Counted from the first letter of the stretch, positions 8,854-18,085 are shown. The stretch is 64,000 nt of DNA from Lachnospiraceae bacterium (GCA_029054245.1 JAIDFQ010000006.1:62001-126000); one strand, 5' to 3'. A program made the numbers and translations. The notes: generated by a model not told the origin, from the sequence alone.

Positions 8854-9303
8854 TTATGATTGTCCCATTTCAAGTCCCTTCATGGCAATGCTCTTGCTCG
8901 CATCAAACGCTGTCGCATTTGCCTCATAGGAACGGCTTGCATCAATTAAATTGGTCATTTCTGTAACTATATTTACATTAGGTCCAGTCACATAACCATT
9001 TTCATCCGCATCAGGATGAGAAGGATCATAAACCATGTTCATCTGGGTCCATGTATCTTCCACCACTTTGCCTACCCGGACCCCCTGCCCTTTAAACCTG
9101 CCGGAAGCAGTGCTCAAAAAACTGCTGAATGTTCCTACTCTTTCACCTTTTTCCTCAAAAGTGACCACCTTCCGCCTGTAAGGTGTTCCATCCTGCGTCC
9201 TGGTCGTATTGGCATTTGCAATATTCTGAGAAATCGTGTCCATCCTAAAGCGCTCTGCCGTCATACCGGACGCGTTGATATTAAAAGAATTAAATATACT
9301 CAT
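8854..9303 (-). CDS. flgC: Flagellar basal-body rod protein FlgC
   Basis: FlgC is one of the proximal rod subunits of the flagellar axis. The 149-residue product begins with the rod/hook family N-terminus containing SQNIANANTTRT near residue 25 and ends with a helix typical of FlgC (MTNLIDASRSYEANATAFDA and so on). The region PSHPDADENGYVTGPNVN is the FlgC-specific signature. The start ATG at 9303 has a GGAGG box nine bases upstream. It lies 16 bases downstream of flgB. Confidence 0.96.
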   Translation of the reverse strand: MSIFNSFNINASGMTAERFRMDTISQNIANANTTRTQDGTPYRRKVVTFEEKGERVGTFSSFLSTASGRFKGQGVRVGKVVEDTWTQMNMVYDPSHPDADENGYVTGPNVNIVTEMTNLIDASRSYEANATAFDASKSIAMKGLEMGQS

Positions 9304-9319
9304 CTTCTGTTGCCTCCGC

Positions 9320-9709
9320 TTACTTCATAACTAATTTCAAGTTGGTAAATTCCTGATTAATACAATCAATCAAGCCATTATATTTAATCTGGTTGGAAGA
9401 AAGTTCAACGCCTTCCGTATCTATATCCACATTATTGCCATCCAAACGGTAAGAAAAATTAGCAGAATCTGTGTACACACGTGCCTCTAAATCCGCGCTG
9501 GTCGCATGCGCCACCTTAGCATCCACCGTTTCATATCTGGAATTTCCCAATGCCCTGCGAAGCTGAGATTCAAAGTCAATATCCTGCCGCTTATATCCCG
9601 GAGTATTCACATTAGACATATTATTAGCAAGAATTTCATTTCTCTGCCATGCTGCATCTGCTGCTTTACTAAGTACATTTACATAATCAAATACGTTGCT
9701 GCTGATCAT
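9320..9709 (-). CDS. flgB: Flagellar basal-body rod protein FlgB
   Basis: FlgB is a proximal rod subunit and the first gene of the flagellar operon here. The 129-residue product has the rod-protein motif NNMSNVNTPGYKRQDIDFES near residues 30-49, which is the family hallmark. The start ATG at 9709 has an AAGGAG box six bases upstream. A sigma-A-type promoter lies about 85 bases upstream, and codY with its own terminator lies beyond that, the order codY-flgB being shared with Bacillus. Confidence 0.96.
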   Translation of the reverse strand: MISSNVFDYVNVLSKAADAAWQRNEILANNMSNVNTPGYKRQDIDFESQLRRALGNSRYETVDAKVAHATSADLEARVYTDSANFSYRLDGNNVDIDTEGVELSSNQIKYNGLIDCINQEFTNLKLVMK

Positions 9710-9793
9710 CCTGTGCTCCTTCCTTCATTCAAGTAGGCTATGCATTCTTAATCATCAAACATACTTTCCTGCACACGCCACCCACCTTATTAC

Positions 9794-9821
9794 ATTATAG
9801 ATTATTTGCATAAAAAGACAA
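9794..9821 (-). promoter_or_regulatory. Sigma-A-type promoter of the flagellar operon
   Basis: On the minus strand a TTGTCT (-35, 9821-9816) is followed by 16 bases and a perfect TATAAT (-10, 9799-9794). The expected transcript would start near 9787 and run into flgB with a leader of about 78 bases. It lies between the codY terminator-like hairpin and flgB, so it is the natural start of the flagellar transcription unit. Assigned from sequence only. Confidence 0.7.
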
Positions 9822-9903
9822 GGTTTTTTTTATAAAAATCTTCCTATGGAATTTATTACTATGTAATTTATCCCCAATCAATTTTCCTTGGCAATAAGCA
9901 CGC

Positions 9904-9946
9904 AAAAGGATTCATGCCTGCCATGTGGCTCCCATAAATCCTTTTA
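9904..9946 (-). terminator. Hairpin after codY, probable terminator
   Basis: An inverted repeat pairs AAAAGGATT-C-ATG (9904-9916) with CAT-A-AATCCTTTT (9933-9946), giving about 12 base pairs and a 16-base loop. It starts 49 bases after the codY stop. The T-rich tract is better on the plus strand (TTTTATTTTC) than on the minus strand, so its strength as a codY terminator is uncertain. Confidence 0.5.
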
Positions 9947-9994
9947 TTTTCAACCATAATCCATTATGCTTTCCTATTTAATTACAACATGAAG

Positions 9995-10780
9995 TCATTT
10001 CATGCTTTCCTTCTTCAGTTTCTCCATTTCATCAAAGACCATATCATTCAGTACTTTGATATAGGTTCCCTTCATTCCTGAAGACCTTGATTCAATTACA
10101 CCTGCACTCTCAAACTTTCTAAGCGCATTCACGATAACAGAACGGGTGATTCCCACACGATCTGCAATCTTGCTTGCTACCAAAATCCCTTCCATACCAT
10201 TTAACTCTTCAAATATATGCACTGCAGCTTCCATCTCCGAATAAGACAAGGTATTGATCGCCGATTTAATAACGGCAAGTTTACGGCTTTCCTCCGCATT
10301 TTCTTCATTTACCGCACGGAGCATTTCCAACCCTACTACCGTCGTCCCGTATTCGCAAAGAATAATATCATCGATATCATACTGCTGTGCGCATTTATAG
10401 ATAAAGAGCGTTCCAAGTCTTTCGCCTGCAATCTCGATAGGAGTAATGATTGCCTGAAACTTTTTGACATCACCTTCTTCAAACCCCAGTGTTTCAAGAT
10501 TTACATTTTCTTTAGTGGAAAGAACTGATAGAAGTCTTTCGTTCAGCATAGAGTCAATAAAGCCTCCAACCTGCTCCACAATAAGCTCTGTGATAGAATC
10601 CACTCCAGCAGCATCCCCTACGCCAAGCACTTTTCCCTTCCTGCTGATCACCAATACATTAGACGACAGTATTTCACACAAAACCTTGCAAATGTCATTA
10701 AAGACAACTTTGCTGGAATTATTATTGTGAAGAAGCTTCCCAATCTTTCTGGTCTTATCTAATAACTGTACGCTGCTCAT
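9995..10780 (-). CDS. codY: GTP- and branched-chain-amino-acid-sensing repressor CodY
   Basis: CodY is a global regulator that represses nutrient-scavenging, motility and other adaptive genes while GTP and isoleucine/leucine/valine are plentiful. The 261-residue length is typical. The N-terminal GAF domain (about 1-155) opens with SVQLLDKTRKIGKLLHNN, a CodY-specific start. The C-terminal winged helix-turn-helix (about 200-250) contains ASKIADRVGITRSVIVNALR, the highly conserved DNA-recognition region. The start ATG at 10780 has an AGGAGG box six bases upstream. The gene has its own promoter (10888-10916). Its place before flgB is as in Bacillus, where CodY controls the flagellar operon. Confidence 0.97.
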   Translation of the reverse strand: MSSVQLLDKTRKIGKLLHNNNSSKVVFNDICKVLCEILSSNVLVISRKGKVLGVGDAAGVDSITELIVEQVGGFIDSMLNERLLSVLSTKENVNLETLGFEEGDVKKFQAIITPIEIAGERLGTLFIYKCAQQYDIDDIILCEYGTTVVGLEMLRAVNEENAEESRKLAVIKSAINTLSYSEMEAAVHIFEELNGMEGILVASKIADRVGITRSVIVNALRKFESAGVIESRSSGMKGTYIKVLNDMVFDEMEKLKKESMK

Positions 10781-10887
10781 GCCGTACCTCCTGCCTAATG
10801 CCGGTGTGTTTTATGAACTTCTTTTACCAAACAACCTTCGCTATGCTCTGCAATCCATCTTGACGATAGTCAAAGCATTTCATAGGT

Positions 10888-10916
10888 ATTGTATCACAGC
10901 CTCAAAGCAATTTCAA
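10888..10916 (-). promoter_or_regulatory. codY promoter
   Basis: On the minus strand TTGAAA (10916-10911) and TACAAT (10893-10888) are separated by 17 bases, and a TG pair one base before the -10 box gives an extended -10 element. It lies in the 179-base gap between topA and codY, about 108 bases before the codY start. Confidence 0.7.
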
Positions 10917-10959
10917 TAATTACTCATAAAAACAAAACATTTCCAGTAAGCAAAACAAA

Positions 10960-13044
10960 TTATCTGACTTGTTTTTCAATTTCTGGATTTTTTTCTACAT
11001 AACCGCAAGTTTCATCCATACAGACCAGCTTGCCACCCTTGACAAGAAGCATAGAATCACACTTAGGGCATTTTTTCCCTGACGGTCTCTGCCAGACCAT
11101 AAAGTCGCATTCTGGATTATCGATACATCCAAAATATTTTCTTCCTTTCTTGGTCTTCTTAAGAACGATGTCTTTGCCGCATTTGGGACAAGCAACACCT
11201 ATTTTTTCAAAGTAAGGCTTGGTGTTGCGGCACTCTGGGAATCCAGGACAGGCTAGAAACCTGCCATGAGGCCCATATTTGATGACCATCTGCTTTCCGC
11301 ACAAATCACACACCTCATCAGACACCTCATCCGCGATATCTACTTCCTTCAGTTCCTTTTCTGCCGTCTGCACTGCTTCATCCAAATCAGGATAAAAATT
11401 GGCTACTATCGTTTTCCAATTTACGCTTCCTTCTTCAACACCATCGAGAAGTGTTTCCATGTTAGCCGTAAAATGAACATCTACAATGCTGGAGAATGCG
11501 TCTTTCATCATATTATTGACAACTTCTCCCAATTCGGTCACATAAAGGTTTCTATTTTCCTTTACCACATACCGTCTTGCCAGAATCGTTGTAATGGTAG
11601 GTGCATAAGTGCTAGGACGTCCTATGCCAAGCTCTTCCAGTTCCCTAACCAGGGAAGCTTCCGTATAATGCGGCGCCGGCTGTGTGAAATGTTGCTTTTC
11701 TTCAAATCCGATGAGTGAAAGAGTGGTAGACGGCTCTATTCCTTTCACCAGCAGATTAGATTCTTCTTTGTCTTCATCCTGGGTATAAACACTCATAAAT
11801 CCGTCAAATAAAACTTTGGATGCAGCCACCGTGAAGCGGTGTTCTCCGGCATCAATTTTGACGGATGTGGTTTCATATCTTGCCGGCTGCATCCTACTGG
11901 CTGTAAACCGCTTCCATATAAGCTGATAAAGCCGGAACTGATCCCTGCTTAAGGAATCTTTCATTTCTGCCGGTGTCCTGTTTATATCAGTAGGGCGAAT
12001 CGCTTCATGGGCATCCTGGATCTTTTTGTCATTCTTGGATTCAACGCCCCCCGCCAATGCATATTCCTTCCCGTAATTTATCGCAATATACTCCTCCGCC
12101 ATGGTCTCTGCTTCTTTAGAAACTCTGGTGGAATCCGTACGTAGATAGGTGATGATACCTACGGTACCGTTTCCTTTAATCTCAATTCCCTCATAAAGCT
12201 GTTGTGCCAGACGCATCGTCTTTTGCGTAGAAAAATTAAGAACTTTACTCGCCTCCTGCTGCAATGTTGAGGTTGTAAACGGAAGAGGTCCCTTTTTGCT
12301 CCGCTCTCCCTTCTTCACTTCACTCACCGTAAAATCCGCTTCCCCGACTTCTTTTAAAATCTGATCCAATTCTTCCCTTGAGGTGATTGTGACTCTGCCG
12401 TCCTTTTTTCCATAATATTTCGCCGTCAGCGGTTTCTTTTCCCCCTGCAGGGCAAAAGAGGCATCAAGCGTCCAGTATTCTTCCGGTATGAAATTATTAA
12501 TCTCTTCTTCCCTGTCACAGATGATACGAAGCGCCACAGACTGTACGCGTCCGGCACTTAATCCTCTTTTTACCTTTGCCCATAAAAGTGGAGAAATACG
12601 ATATCCCACCATACGGTCAAGAACGCGTCTTGCCTGCTGGGCATTAACCAGATTCATATCAATCTCCCGGGCTTTTTTTAAGGATTCTTTTACCGCATTC
12701 TTTGTAATTTCATTGAACGTGATGCGGTAAACCTTTTTATCCTCCAGTTTAAGCGCCTTTTGAAGGTGCCATGAAATAGCCTCCCCTTCACGGTCCGGGT
12801 CAGTAGCCAAATAGATCTTTTCTGCCTTTTTTACTTCTTTTCTTAAATTTGCTAAGATGTCGCCTTTGCCTCTTATAGTAATATACTTAGGCTCATATTC
12901 ATGCTCAACATCAATTCCCAGCTGACTCTTTGGCAGATCGCGGACGTGTCCGTTACTGGCAGCCACTTCGTAATTGGGACCTAAAAATTTCTTGATTGTC
13001 TTCACTTTTGCCGGTGATTCCACAATTACCAGATATTTCGCCAT
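10960..13044 (-). CDS. topA: DNA topoisomerase I
   Basis: TopA relaxes negatively supercoiled DNA by single-strand breakage and rejoining. The 694-residue protein begins with MAKYLVIVESPAKVKTIKKF, the TOPRIM start. It has the DPDREGE metal-binding motif and the active-site region GIITYLRTDSTRV, where Tyr300 would attack DNA. Three C-terminal zinc ribbons follow with four-cysteine pattern (CDLCGK, CPKCGK, CPKCDS starts). An upstream in-frame start at 13110 is less likely, because the family N-terminus and the ribosome binding site (AAGGGG) match 13044. It has its own promoter. topA next to dprA and codY is a common Firmicutes order. Confidence 0.97.
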   Translation of the reverse strand: MAKYLVIVESPAKVKTIKKFLGPNYEVAASNGHVRDLPKSQLGIDVEHEYEPKYITIRGKGDILANLRKEVKKAEKIYLATDPDREGEAISWHLQKALKLEDKKVYRITFNEITKNAVKESLKKAREIDMNLVNAQQARRVLDRMVGYRISPLLWAKVKRGLSAGRVQSVALRIICDREEEINNFIPEEYWTLDASFALQGEKKPLTAKYYGKKDGRVTITSREELDQILKEVGEADFTVSEVKKGERSKKGPLPFTTSTLQQEASKVLNFSTQKTMRLAQQLYEGIEIKGNGTVGIITYLRTDSTRVSKEAETMAEEYIAINYGKEYALAGGVESKNDKKIQDAHEAIRPTDINRTPAEMKDSLSRDQFRLYQLIWKRFTASRMQPARYETTSVKIDAGEHRFTVAASKVLFDGFMSVYTQDEDKEESNLLVKGIEPSTTLSLIGFEEKQHFTQPAPHYTEASLVRELEELGIGRPSTYAPTITTILARRYVVKENRNLYVTELGEVVNNMMKDAFSSIVDVHFTANMETLLDGVEEGSVNWKTIVANFYPDLDEAVQTAEKELKEVDIADEVSDEVCDLCGKQMVIKYGPHGRFLACPGFPECRNTKPYFEKIGVACPKCGKDIVLKKTKKGRKYFGCIDNPECDFMVWQRPSGKKCPKCDSMLLVKGGKLVCMDETCGYVEKNPEIEKQVR

Positions 13045-13081
13045 AATACATCCCCTTATCTTTTCACTCATAACGTGCACA

Positions 13082-13110
13082 ACTATACACCACTTTCTGC
13101 GCGGTTGCAA
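13082..13110 (-). promoter_or_regulatory. topA promoter
   Basis: Minus-strand TTGCAA (13110-13105), 17-base spacer and TATAGT (13087-13082). The predicted start of transcription is near 13075, about 30 bases before the topA ATG. It therefore separates topA from the upstream prepilin peptidase gene. Confidence 0.7.
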
Positions 13111-13182
13111 GTTAAAAATTTATTAATTTAATTTGATAGGATGGCGGATTTCTTCTTATTATATGCATGTTTTGTCCGCAGA

Positions 13183-13803
13183 TTAACCTAAAATCAAAAG
13201 ATATTTGTTTAAAATCCCATCCCCGTACAACATTGCTATGAAAATACCAAAAGACAGATATGGACCAAATGCCAATACCCTGTCCTTGTTCCTAAACCAC
13301 ATGAGCAGGATATGAATGACAGCTCCTGACACTGCTCCAATAAAAAGCGCCAATATAATCTTTTCCCATCCAAGCAAAAGCCCTGAAGCTGCCATCAACT
13401 TAATGTCCCCGCCGCCAATCCCCTTCCTTCTTGAAAGAAAGTAAACCATAAGCAAAAGTCCGCTGGCAGCAAACATACCTGCCAAATATTCCAGCCAACA
13501 GGACAAATCTAGAAAAAGATGGATGATACCCAGAATCCCAATCCCTACGTTAAGCTTCACCGGAATTTCATATGTTTTCTGGTCAACAATCCCTACTGCC
13601 AGCAAAAGAGATACACAGGAACATAAAATCCCCCCTACCGCCGTCCATCCCGCCGATAAAAATACCAGCATATAAAGCAGCCCGCTCATTCCTTCCAAAA
13701 GAAGACATCTCATCCTTATCTGTACATGAAACATACCGCGAAGGAATCGCCTTAAAAGACAACCGGCAGCAATACCAAGGGCAAAAGCCAACAAAGCTGC
13801 CAA
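13183..13803 (-). CDS. Type IV prepilin-like leader peptidase (A24 family)
   Basis: An integral membrane aspartic protease that cleaves the leader of type IV pilin or competence pseudopilin precursors. The 206-residue protein is almost entirely hydrophobic, with about six to seven helices. It has the two catalytic aspartates of the A24 family: Asp74 in GIVDQKTYEIP and Asp133 in the GxGD motif GIGGGDIKLMA. The N-terminal methyltransferase domain with CxxC pairs found in the long PilD form is absent, so this is the short, peptidase-only form. The start is a TTG at 13803 with an AAAGGAG box ten bases upstream. Together with pilT, dprA and the ComM-like gene it suggests a type IV pilus or DNA uptake function. 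Confidence 0.88.
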   Translation of the reverse strand: MAALLAFALGIAAGCLLRRFLRGMFHVQIRMRCLLLEGMSGLLYMLVFLSAGWTAVGGILCSCVSLLLAVGIVDQKTYEIPVKLNVGIGILGIIHLFLDLSCWLEYLAGMFAASGLLLMVYFLSRRKGIGGGDIKLMAASGLLLGWEKIILALFIGAVSGAVIHILLMWFRNKDRVLAFGPYLSFGIFIAMLYGDGILNKYLLILG

Positions 13804-13822
13804 TAACTATCCGCTCCTTTCT

Positions 13823-13999
13823 TTACTCCTTGATGATTTCATACTGCATCCATTCATATTTTAGTCTGCATCCCTCAGCCGCCTCGGGAGGAAGAAGCGC
13901 CCTTGCCACCAGTTTCAGATCATCGCTTTCTACATCCGTCCGCCTTAAGTTTGCATAGTCACCGTCTAAACTTACCACTTCATAATAAAATACATTCAT
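13823..13999 (-). CDS. Small protein, 58 residues, resembles DUF3006-type beta-barrel
   Basis: The protein starts MNVFYYEVVSLDGDYANL and contains a RALLPPEAAEGCRLKYEW segment. The pattern of a short beta-rich protein with DGDYA followed by LLP-x-x-A-x-E-G resembles the DUF3006 family. I make this comparison from memory, and the function of that family is unknown to me. The ATG at 13999 is chosen because GGAGG lies five bases upstream; a longer frame reaching 14086 overlaps the dprA 3' end and has no ribosome binding site. It lies between dprA and the prepilin peptidase, 20 bases from the latter, probably in one transcript with both. Confidence 0.65.
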   Translation of the reverse strand: MNVFYYEVVSLDGDYANLRRTDVESDDLKLVARALLPPEAAEGCRLKYEWMQYEIIKE

Positions 14000-14075
14000 A
14001 TTTTCCTCCATTCCAAAGCCTAACAAATTTTTAGTTGAATGATTTTTGATATTGTACCATATTCCGCGGCTTTCG

Positions 14076-15194
14076 TCATCTTTCATGCACCTTTACGAAA
14101 TGGCTGCCTGTCACCTGCTTCGCTCTCCCCTCAACGCAAAGCCCGATTAGTTCCGCAAGCAAATCAGGCAGTTCCATCGACATACCGGCATCTGTTATTT
14201 CCTTTAAAATCTCTTCTGCAGGCTTGGGATTAAAATCTAAAAATCCTGCAATATCCATATCCCCTTTATGCTCCTTTTTCTTCCTGCCCCTGCTTTGTTT
14301 ATTTTTTGTCCCCTTACGGTTCGTAAGAACTGCAAGTTCTGCCAGAATATCTTCCGGTGTCAACGCTATGCCTGCTCCCTGCCTGATCAGAAGATTACAT
14401 CCATCGCTTAGCCTGTCCGTAAGCCTCCCAGGCACCGCATAAATATTTTTCCCCTGCTCAAGCGCCATATCTACCGTAATCCATGTGCCACTCTTTGCCC
14501 TTGCCTCCACTACCAGAATCACATCTGCCAGTCCCGCCACGATCCTATTCCTCTCAGGAAACTGTGCCTTTTGCGGACTTGTCCCCGGCGGAAAGACTGA
14601 CAGTATTCCTCCGCCTGTGTCCTGGATATCCCGATAAAGCGCTTTGTTTGAAGCAGGATAGCAAACATCCACCCCGCTGCCAAGCACTGCGTACGTCCTG
14701 CCTTTCTTTTCTACTGCCGCGCGCTGACCGATTCCATCAATTCCCCGTGCCATTCCACTGATGATACTTACACCGGCATCCGCCATTTTCCCGGCAAAAG
14801 CCTCCGCCATATACCTCCCATATTCAGAACATTCTCTTGCCCCTATAATCGCTACGGAAGGTCTTTCTTCTTCCGGCATGCTTCCCATGCAGTACAGCGC
14901 ATAAGGCGGATGTATCAATTTTCTAAGCCGCGCCGGATATTCCTCATCTTCCAGAGAATAAAACTTTATTCCCTTTTGCTGCATCTTTGTATATTCCCTC
15001 TCCATCTCCCATGTTTTTGTAAACTCTTTTATTTTTTCCGCCGTATTCTTCTTTACAAACTGTTGCGGAAGATGATTCCTTGCACGGTAAACATTCTCCG
15101 CACACCCAAATTCTTTTAACAATTTTTCTATGGTTCTGTCCCCTATCCCCGGCAGATTATGCATCCAATACCGGTATACCTTATCCCTTTCCAC
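14076..15194 (-). CDS. dprA: DNA processing protein DprA (Smf)
   Basis: DprA binds incoming single-stranded DNA during natural transformation and loads RecA. The 372-residue protein has an N-terminal helix-hairpin-helix-like region (NLPGIGDRTIEKLLKEFG), the Rossmann fold with VAIIGARECSEYGRYMAEAF and SGMARGIDGIGQRAAVEKKG, and the GGGILSVFPPGTSPQKAQFP and RNRIVAGLAD signatures. A C-terminal winged-helix domain is likely after a basic linker (about 300-312). The start is a GTG at 15194 with GGGAGG seven bases upstream, overlapping the end of the ComM-like gene by 14 bases. Confidence 0.96.
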   Translation of the reverse strand: MERDKVYRYWMHNLPGIGDRTIEKLLKEFGCAENVYRARNHLPQQFVKKNTAEKIKEFTKTWEMEREYTKMQQKGIKFYSLEDEEYPARLRKLIHPPYALYCMGSMPEEERPSVAIIGARECSEYGRYMAEAFAGKMADAGVSIISGMARGIDGIGQRAAVEKKGRTYAVLGSGVDVCYPASNKALYRDIQDTGGGILSVFPPGTSPQKAQFPERNRIVAGLADVILVVEARAKSGTWITVDMALEQGKNIYAVPGRLTDRLSDGCNLLIRQGAGIALTPEDILAELAVLTNRKGTKNKQSRGRKKKEHKGDMDIAGFLDFNPKPAEEILKEITDAGMSMELPDLLAELIGLCVEGRAKQVTGSHFVKVHER

Positions 15195-16755
15195 CTAACT
15201 GCCTCCCTATTTTGTCTCCGGTCTGATAGCATACCGCCTCCATAAGATGTTTCTTCATAATGCGGTCGCTCTGTTCTAAATCTGCTATGGTTCTCGCCAC
15301 CTTTAAAAGCTTATGATAGGCTCTTGCACTGAGTAAAAGCGTTCCAAACAGCTTCTCCATCATCCGCATCTCTTCCTTTTCCAGATGACAATAGCTTTCT
15401 AAATCCCCTGCCGCAATCTCGGAATTAAACCGATAGCCGCTGCCCCGATAACGTATCTCCTGCTGTTTTCTTGCCCTCATGACCTTTTCCCGCATATCTT
15501 TGCTGCTTTCTCTTCTTTTCCTTGAATGCAGTTGATTGATTTCTACCGGGGCGGCATTGGTGCAAAGATCAATCCTGTCCAAAATCGGTCCTGATATATG
15601 ACTCAAATAATGGTGTACCTCAAAAGGCGTACATCTACATCTGTTTCTGTCAGGATAATACCCACAAGGACAAGGATTCATGGCGCCTACCAACATCACA
15701 TCCGCGGGATAGGCAAACGAGCCTCCGGTACGGGCAATCTGTATCTGCCTCTCCTCCAAAGGCTGACGCAGCAAATCCAGCGTCTGCCGTTTAAATTCAG
15801 GGAGTTCATCCAAAAAAAGGACACCTCTGTGTGCCAAGCTGATCACGCCGGGCTTTGGGATTTTTCCTCCACCGGAAAGCGCCTGCGGAGATATTGTATG
15901 GTGCGGGCTTAAAAACGGTCTTTGGGTAAGCAGACCGCTGCCAGCAGGCAGATTACCAGAAATACTGTAAATAGAAGATATTTCAAGACTTTCTTCCAGG
16001 GAAAGAGGTGGCAGGATGCTGGGCATGCATTTTGCAATCATGGTTTTCCCTGCACCCGGAGGACCTATGATCAACATATGATGAAAACCGGCAGCTGCTA
16101 TCAACGCTGCTCGTTTTGCACCTTCCTGACCGACAATCTCAGCGAAATCTCCCTTGTTCCCATTTCTCCCTTCTATATCCTGACTTAAAAGAAGCTCTTC
16201 TTTGCCAAATTCCTCCGCCGGCAGCAACGCATCCCGCTTTCCAGGATGGCATCTTAAATAGTCAATCACCTGTCCAAGACATGAAATCCCCACCACTTTC
16301 ATTCCAGCAGCAGCTGCTGCCTCTCTTACATTTTCCTTCGGGACAAGACACTTTTTCACTCCCTCGCGCACGGCACAAAGTGCCACAGGGAGAACCCCTC
16401 TTACGGGCTTCACTTCCCCATTAAGCCCTAGTTCTCCTAGTATAAGCAGCTCGTCTGCGCAATTGTAAGGCAGCTTCTCCATCGCAGTGAGAACCCCAAC
16501 CGCAATGGCAAGATCAAATCCTGTTCCTTCTTTTTTTAAGTCTGCTGGTGATAGGTTCACAGAAATGTGCATAGGAGGAATGACAATACCGGTATTTTTA
16601 AGTGCAATGCGCACCCTCTCCCCCGACTCTTTCACTTCTCCGCCAAGCCTCCCCACCATCACAAAGCAGGGCAAACCCGAGGACAAATCCACCTCCACAT
16701 GGACCAGATAACTCCTAATACCGAAAATTGCCCCGGATAGAATTGTACTGAACAA
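15181..16755 (-). CDS. yifB: YifB/ComM-like Mg-chelatase-related AAA+ ATPase
   Basis: Members of this family include ComM, a hexameric helicase that promotes branch migration during natural transformation; many others are uncharacterised. The 524-residue protein has an N-terminal Lon-protease-like fold domain (LHV/EVDLSSGLPCFVMVGRL region), a Walker A motif GPPGAGKT at about residues 231-238, the Mg-chelatase-type core with FLDELPEF Walker B and GAMNPCPCGYYPD, and the C-terminal helical domain with LSARAYHKLLKVARTIADLE. The TTG at 16755 is preferred over a start 20 codons upstream, because GGGGG lies six bases before it and the protein then begins FSTILSGAIFGI, as family members do. Coupled to dprA. 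Confidence 0.92.
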   Translation of the reverse strand: MFSTILSGAIFGIRSYLVHVEVDLSSGLPCFVMVGRLGGEVKESGERVRIALKNTGIVIPPMHISVNLSPADLKKEGTGFDLAIAVGVLTAMEKLPYNCADELLILGELGLNGEVKPVRGVLPVALCAVREGVKKCLVPKENVREAAAAAGMKVVGISCLGQVIDYLRCHPGKRDALLPAEEFGKEELLLSQDIEGRNGNKGDFAEIVGQEGAKRAALIAAAGFHHMLIIGPPGAGKTMIAKCMPSILPPLSLEESLEISSIYSISGNLPAGSGLLTQRPFLSPHHTISPQALSGGGKIPKPGVISLAHRGVLFLDELPEFKRQTLDLLRQPLEERQIQIARTGGSFAYPADVMLVGAMNPCPCGYYPDRNRCRCTPFEVHHYLSHISGPILDRIDLCTNAAPVEINQLHSRKRRESSKDMREKVMRARKQQEIRYRGSGYRFNSEIAAGDLESYCHLEKEEMRMMEKLFGTLLLSARAYHKLLKVARTIADLEQSDRIMKKHLMEAVCYQTGDKIGRQLGGKG

Positions 16756-16852
16756 AAAATACCCCCTTCCCTTTTTGACCCGACTCTTCTCATCGGTCTG
16801 GTACTGCATATACAATATGGTTTGGAAAAATAAGAATTTTGAAATAAAAGAA

Positions 16853-16887
16853 AAAGTAGATGTATCTTAAATAGATATATCTACTTT
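16853..16887 (-). terminator. Terminator after pilT
   Basis: A 15-bp stem (16853-16867 with 16873-16887, one G-U pair) and a five-base loop. On the minus strand it is followed by a T-rich tract (TTCTTTTATTTC). It lies 60 bases after the pilT stop and before the ComM-like gene, so it would separate the two transcripts. Confidence 0.7.
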
Positions 16888-16946
16888 ACAAGAAACACAA
16901 GCAAAAAGCAATTAAATTTTCATAAAATATGATACGCTCTATAGTT

Positions 16947-18002
16947 TTAAAGCAATTTATTTTTTATTCCGTCTGAATCCTGGGCAAACTGGATCGCCAT
17001 TTCTTTGCTGATCTTCCCGTCTGTATAAAGCTGTGCAATCGTCTCATCCATGGTAATCATCCCCAGCTTGCGGTTGGTCTGCATCACCGTTTTTAACTGA
17101 TGAGACTTCCCCTCCCTGATCAGATTGCGAACCGCTTGATTGGCGTGAAGCACCTCAAATGCTGCTATCCGCCCTTCCTCGTCTTTTCTAGGTATCAATT
17201 GCTGGGAAACCACTGCTTCAAGCACATTTGCAAACTGTACCCGAATCTGCTGCTGCTGATGCGCCGGGAAAACATCAATAACACGGTCTACCGTGCTTGC
17301 CGCGCCCAAAGTATGTAAGGTGGATAACACCAAATGACCTGTCTCCGCTGCTGTGATCGCTACACTGATGGTCTCAAAGTCACGCATTTCTCCCACCAGA
17401 ATCACATCTGGGTCTTCACGCAGCGCCGCCCGGAGCGCATTGGCATAAGTCTGTGTATCCAGACCGATTTCTCTCTGATTTACGATGGAAAGCTTATGCT
17501 GGTGGAGATACTCGATCGGATCTTCCAATGTGATGACATGACACTCTCTATTGTTGTTTATTTTGTCTATGATTGCCGCAAGTGTTGTGGATTTTCCGCT
17601 TCCGGTAGGTCCTGTCACCAACACCAGACCTCTTTTTTTCTCATATAGATTAATGACAGTATCAGGTACGCCCAATTCTTCCGGCGAAGGCACATGAGTA
17701 CCTACAAGCCGCAGGGCAATCGCCACCGATCCCCTTTGCTTATAGGCATTGACACGATATCTTCCCATATTTGGTATAGAAAAGGACATGTCATACTCGC
17801 CTCTCTCTTCAAAGCGCCTTCTCTGCTCTTCATTCATAATCTCAGAGAGCATCTGCAAAGTCTCATTTGGCATGAGCCGGTCAAACTCCATCGTAATCAA
17901 TTTGCCGTTCACACGCATTTTAGGCGGTATTCCAACTGTCACATGTACATCCGAAGCGCCTGCCGTTTTGGCAATCCGCAGCATTTCTTCTATTGTAGGC
18001 AT
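16947..18002 (-). CDS. pilT: Type IV pilus retraction ATPase PilT
   Basis: PilT powers pilus retraction in twitching motility and DNA uptake. The 351-residue protein has the PilT N-terminal PAS-like domain, a Walker A motif GPTGSGKSTT at residues 131-140, the Asp box (HVITLEDPIEY), the Walker B-type region DPDVILVGEMRD, and the His box region GHLVLSTLHT. The AIRNLIRE-like motif that distinguishes PilT from PilB appears as AVRNLIREGKSHQL. Length and motifs are standard for PilT. No pilB, pilC or pilin gene lies in this window, so any pilus assembly genes must be elsewhere. Confidence 0.95.
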   Translation of the reverse strand: MPTIEEMLRIAKTAGASDVHVTVGIPPKMRVNGKLITMEFDRLMPNETLQMLSEIMNEEQRRRFEERGEYDMSFSIPNMGRYRVNAYKQRGSVAIALRLVGTHVPSPEELGVPDTVINLYEKKRGLVLVTGPTGSGKSTTLAAIIDKINNNRECHVITLEDPIEYLHQHKLSIVNQREIGLDTQTYANALRAALREDPDVILVGEMRDFETISVAITAAETGHLVLSTLHTLGAASTVDRVIDVFPAHQQQQIRVQFANVLEAVVSQQLIPRKDEEGRIAAFEVLHANQAVRNLIREGKSHQLKTVMQTNRKLGMITMDETIAQLYTDGKISKEMAIQFAQDSDGIKNKLL

Positions 18003-18085
18003 TCTCTAAAACCTCAACTTTCTTCTTTGGCATGTTACATTAATGGTCTGCCAAAAGCATATTACAAGAGCATCCCTATGCTTCT

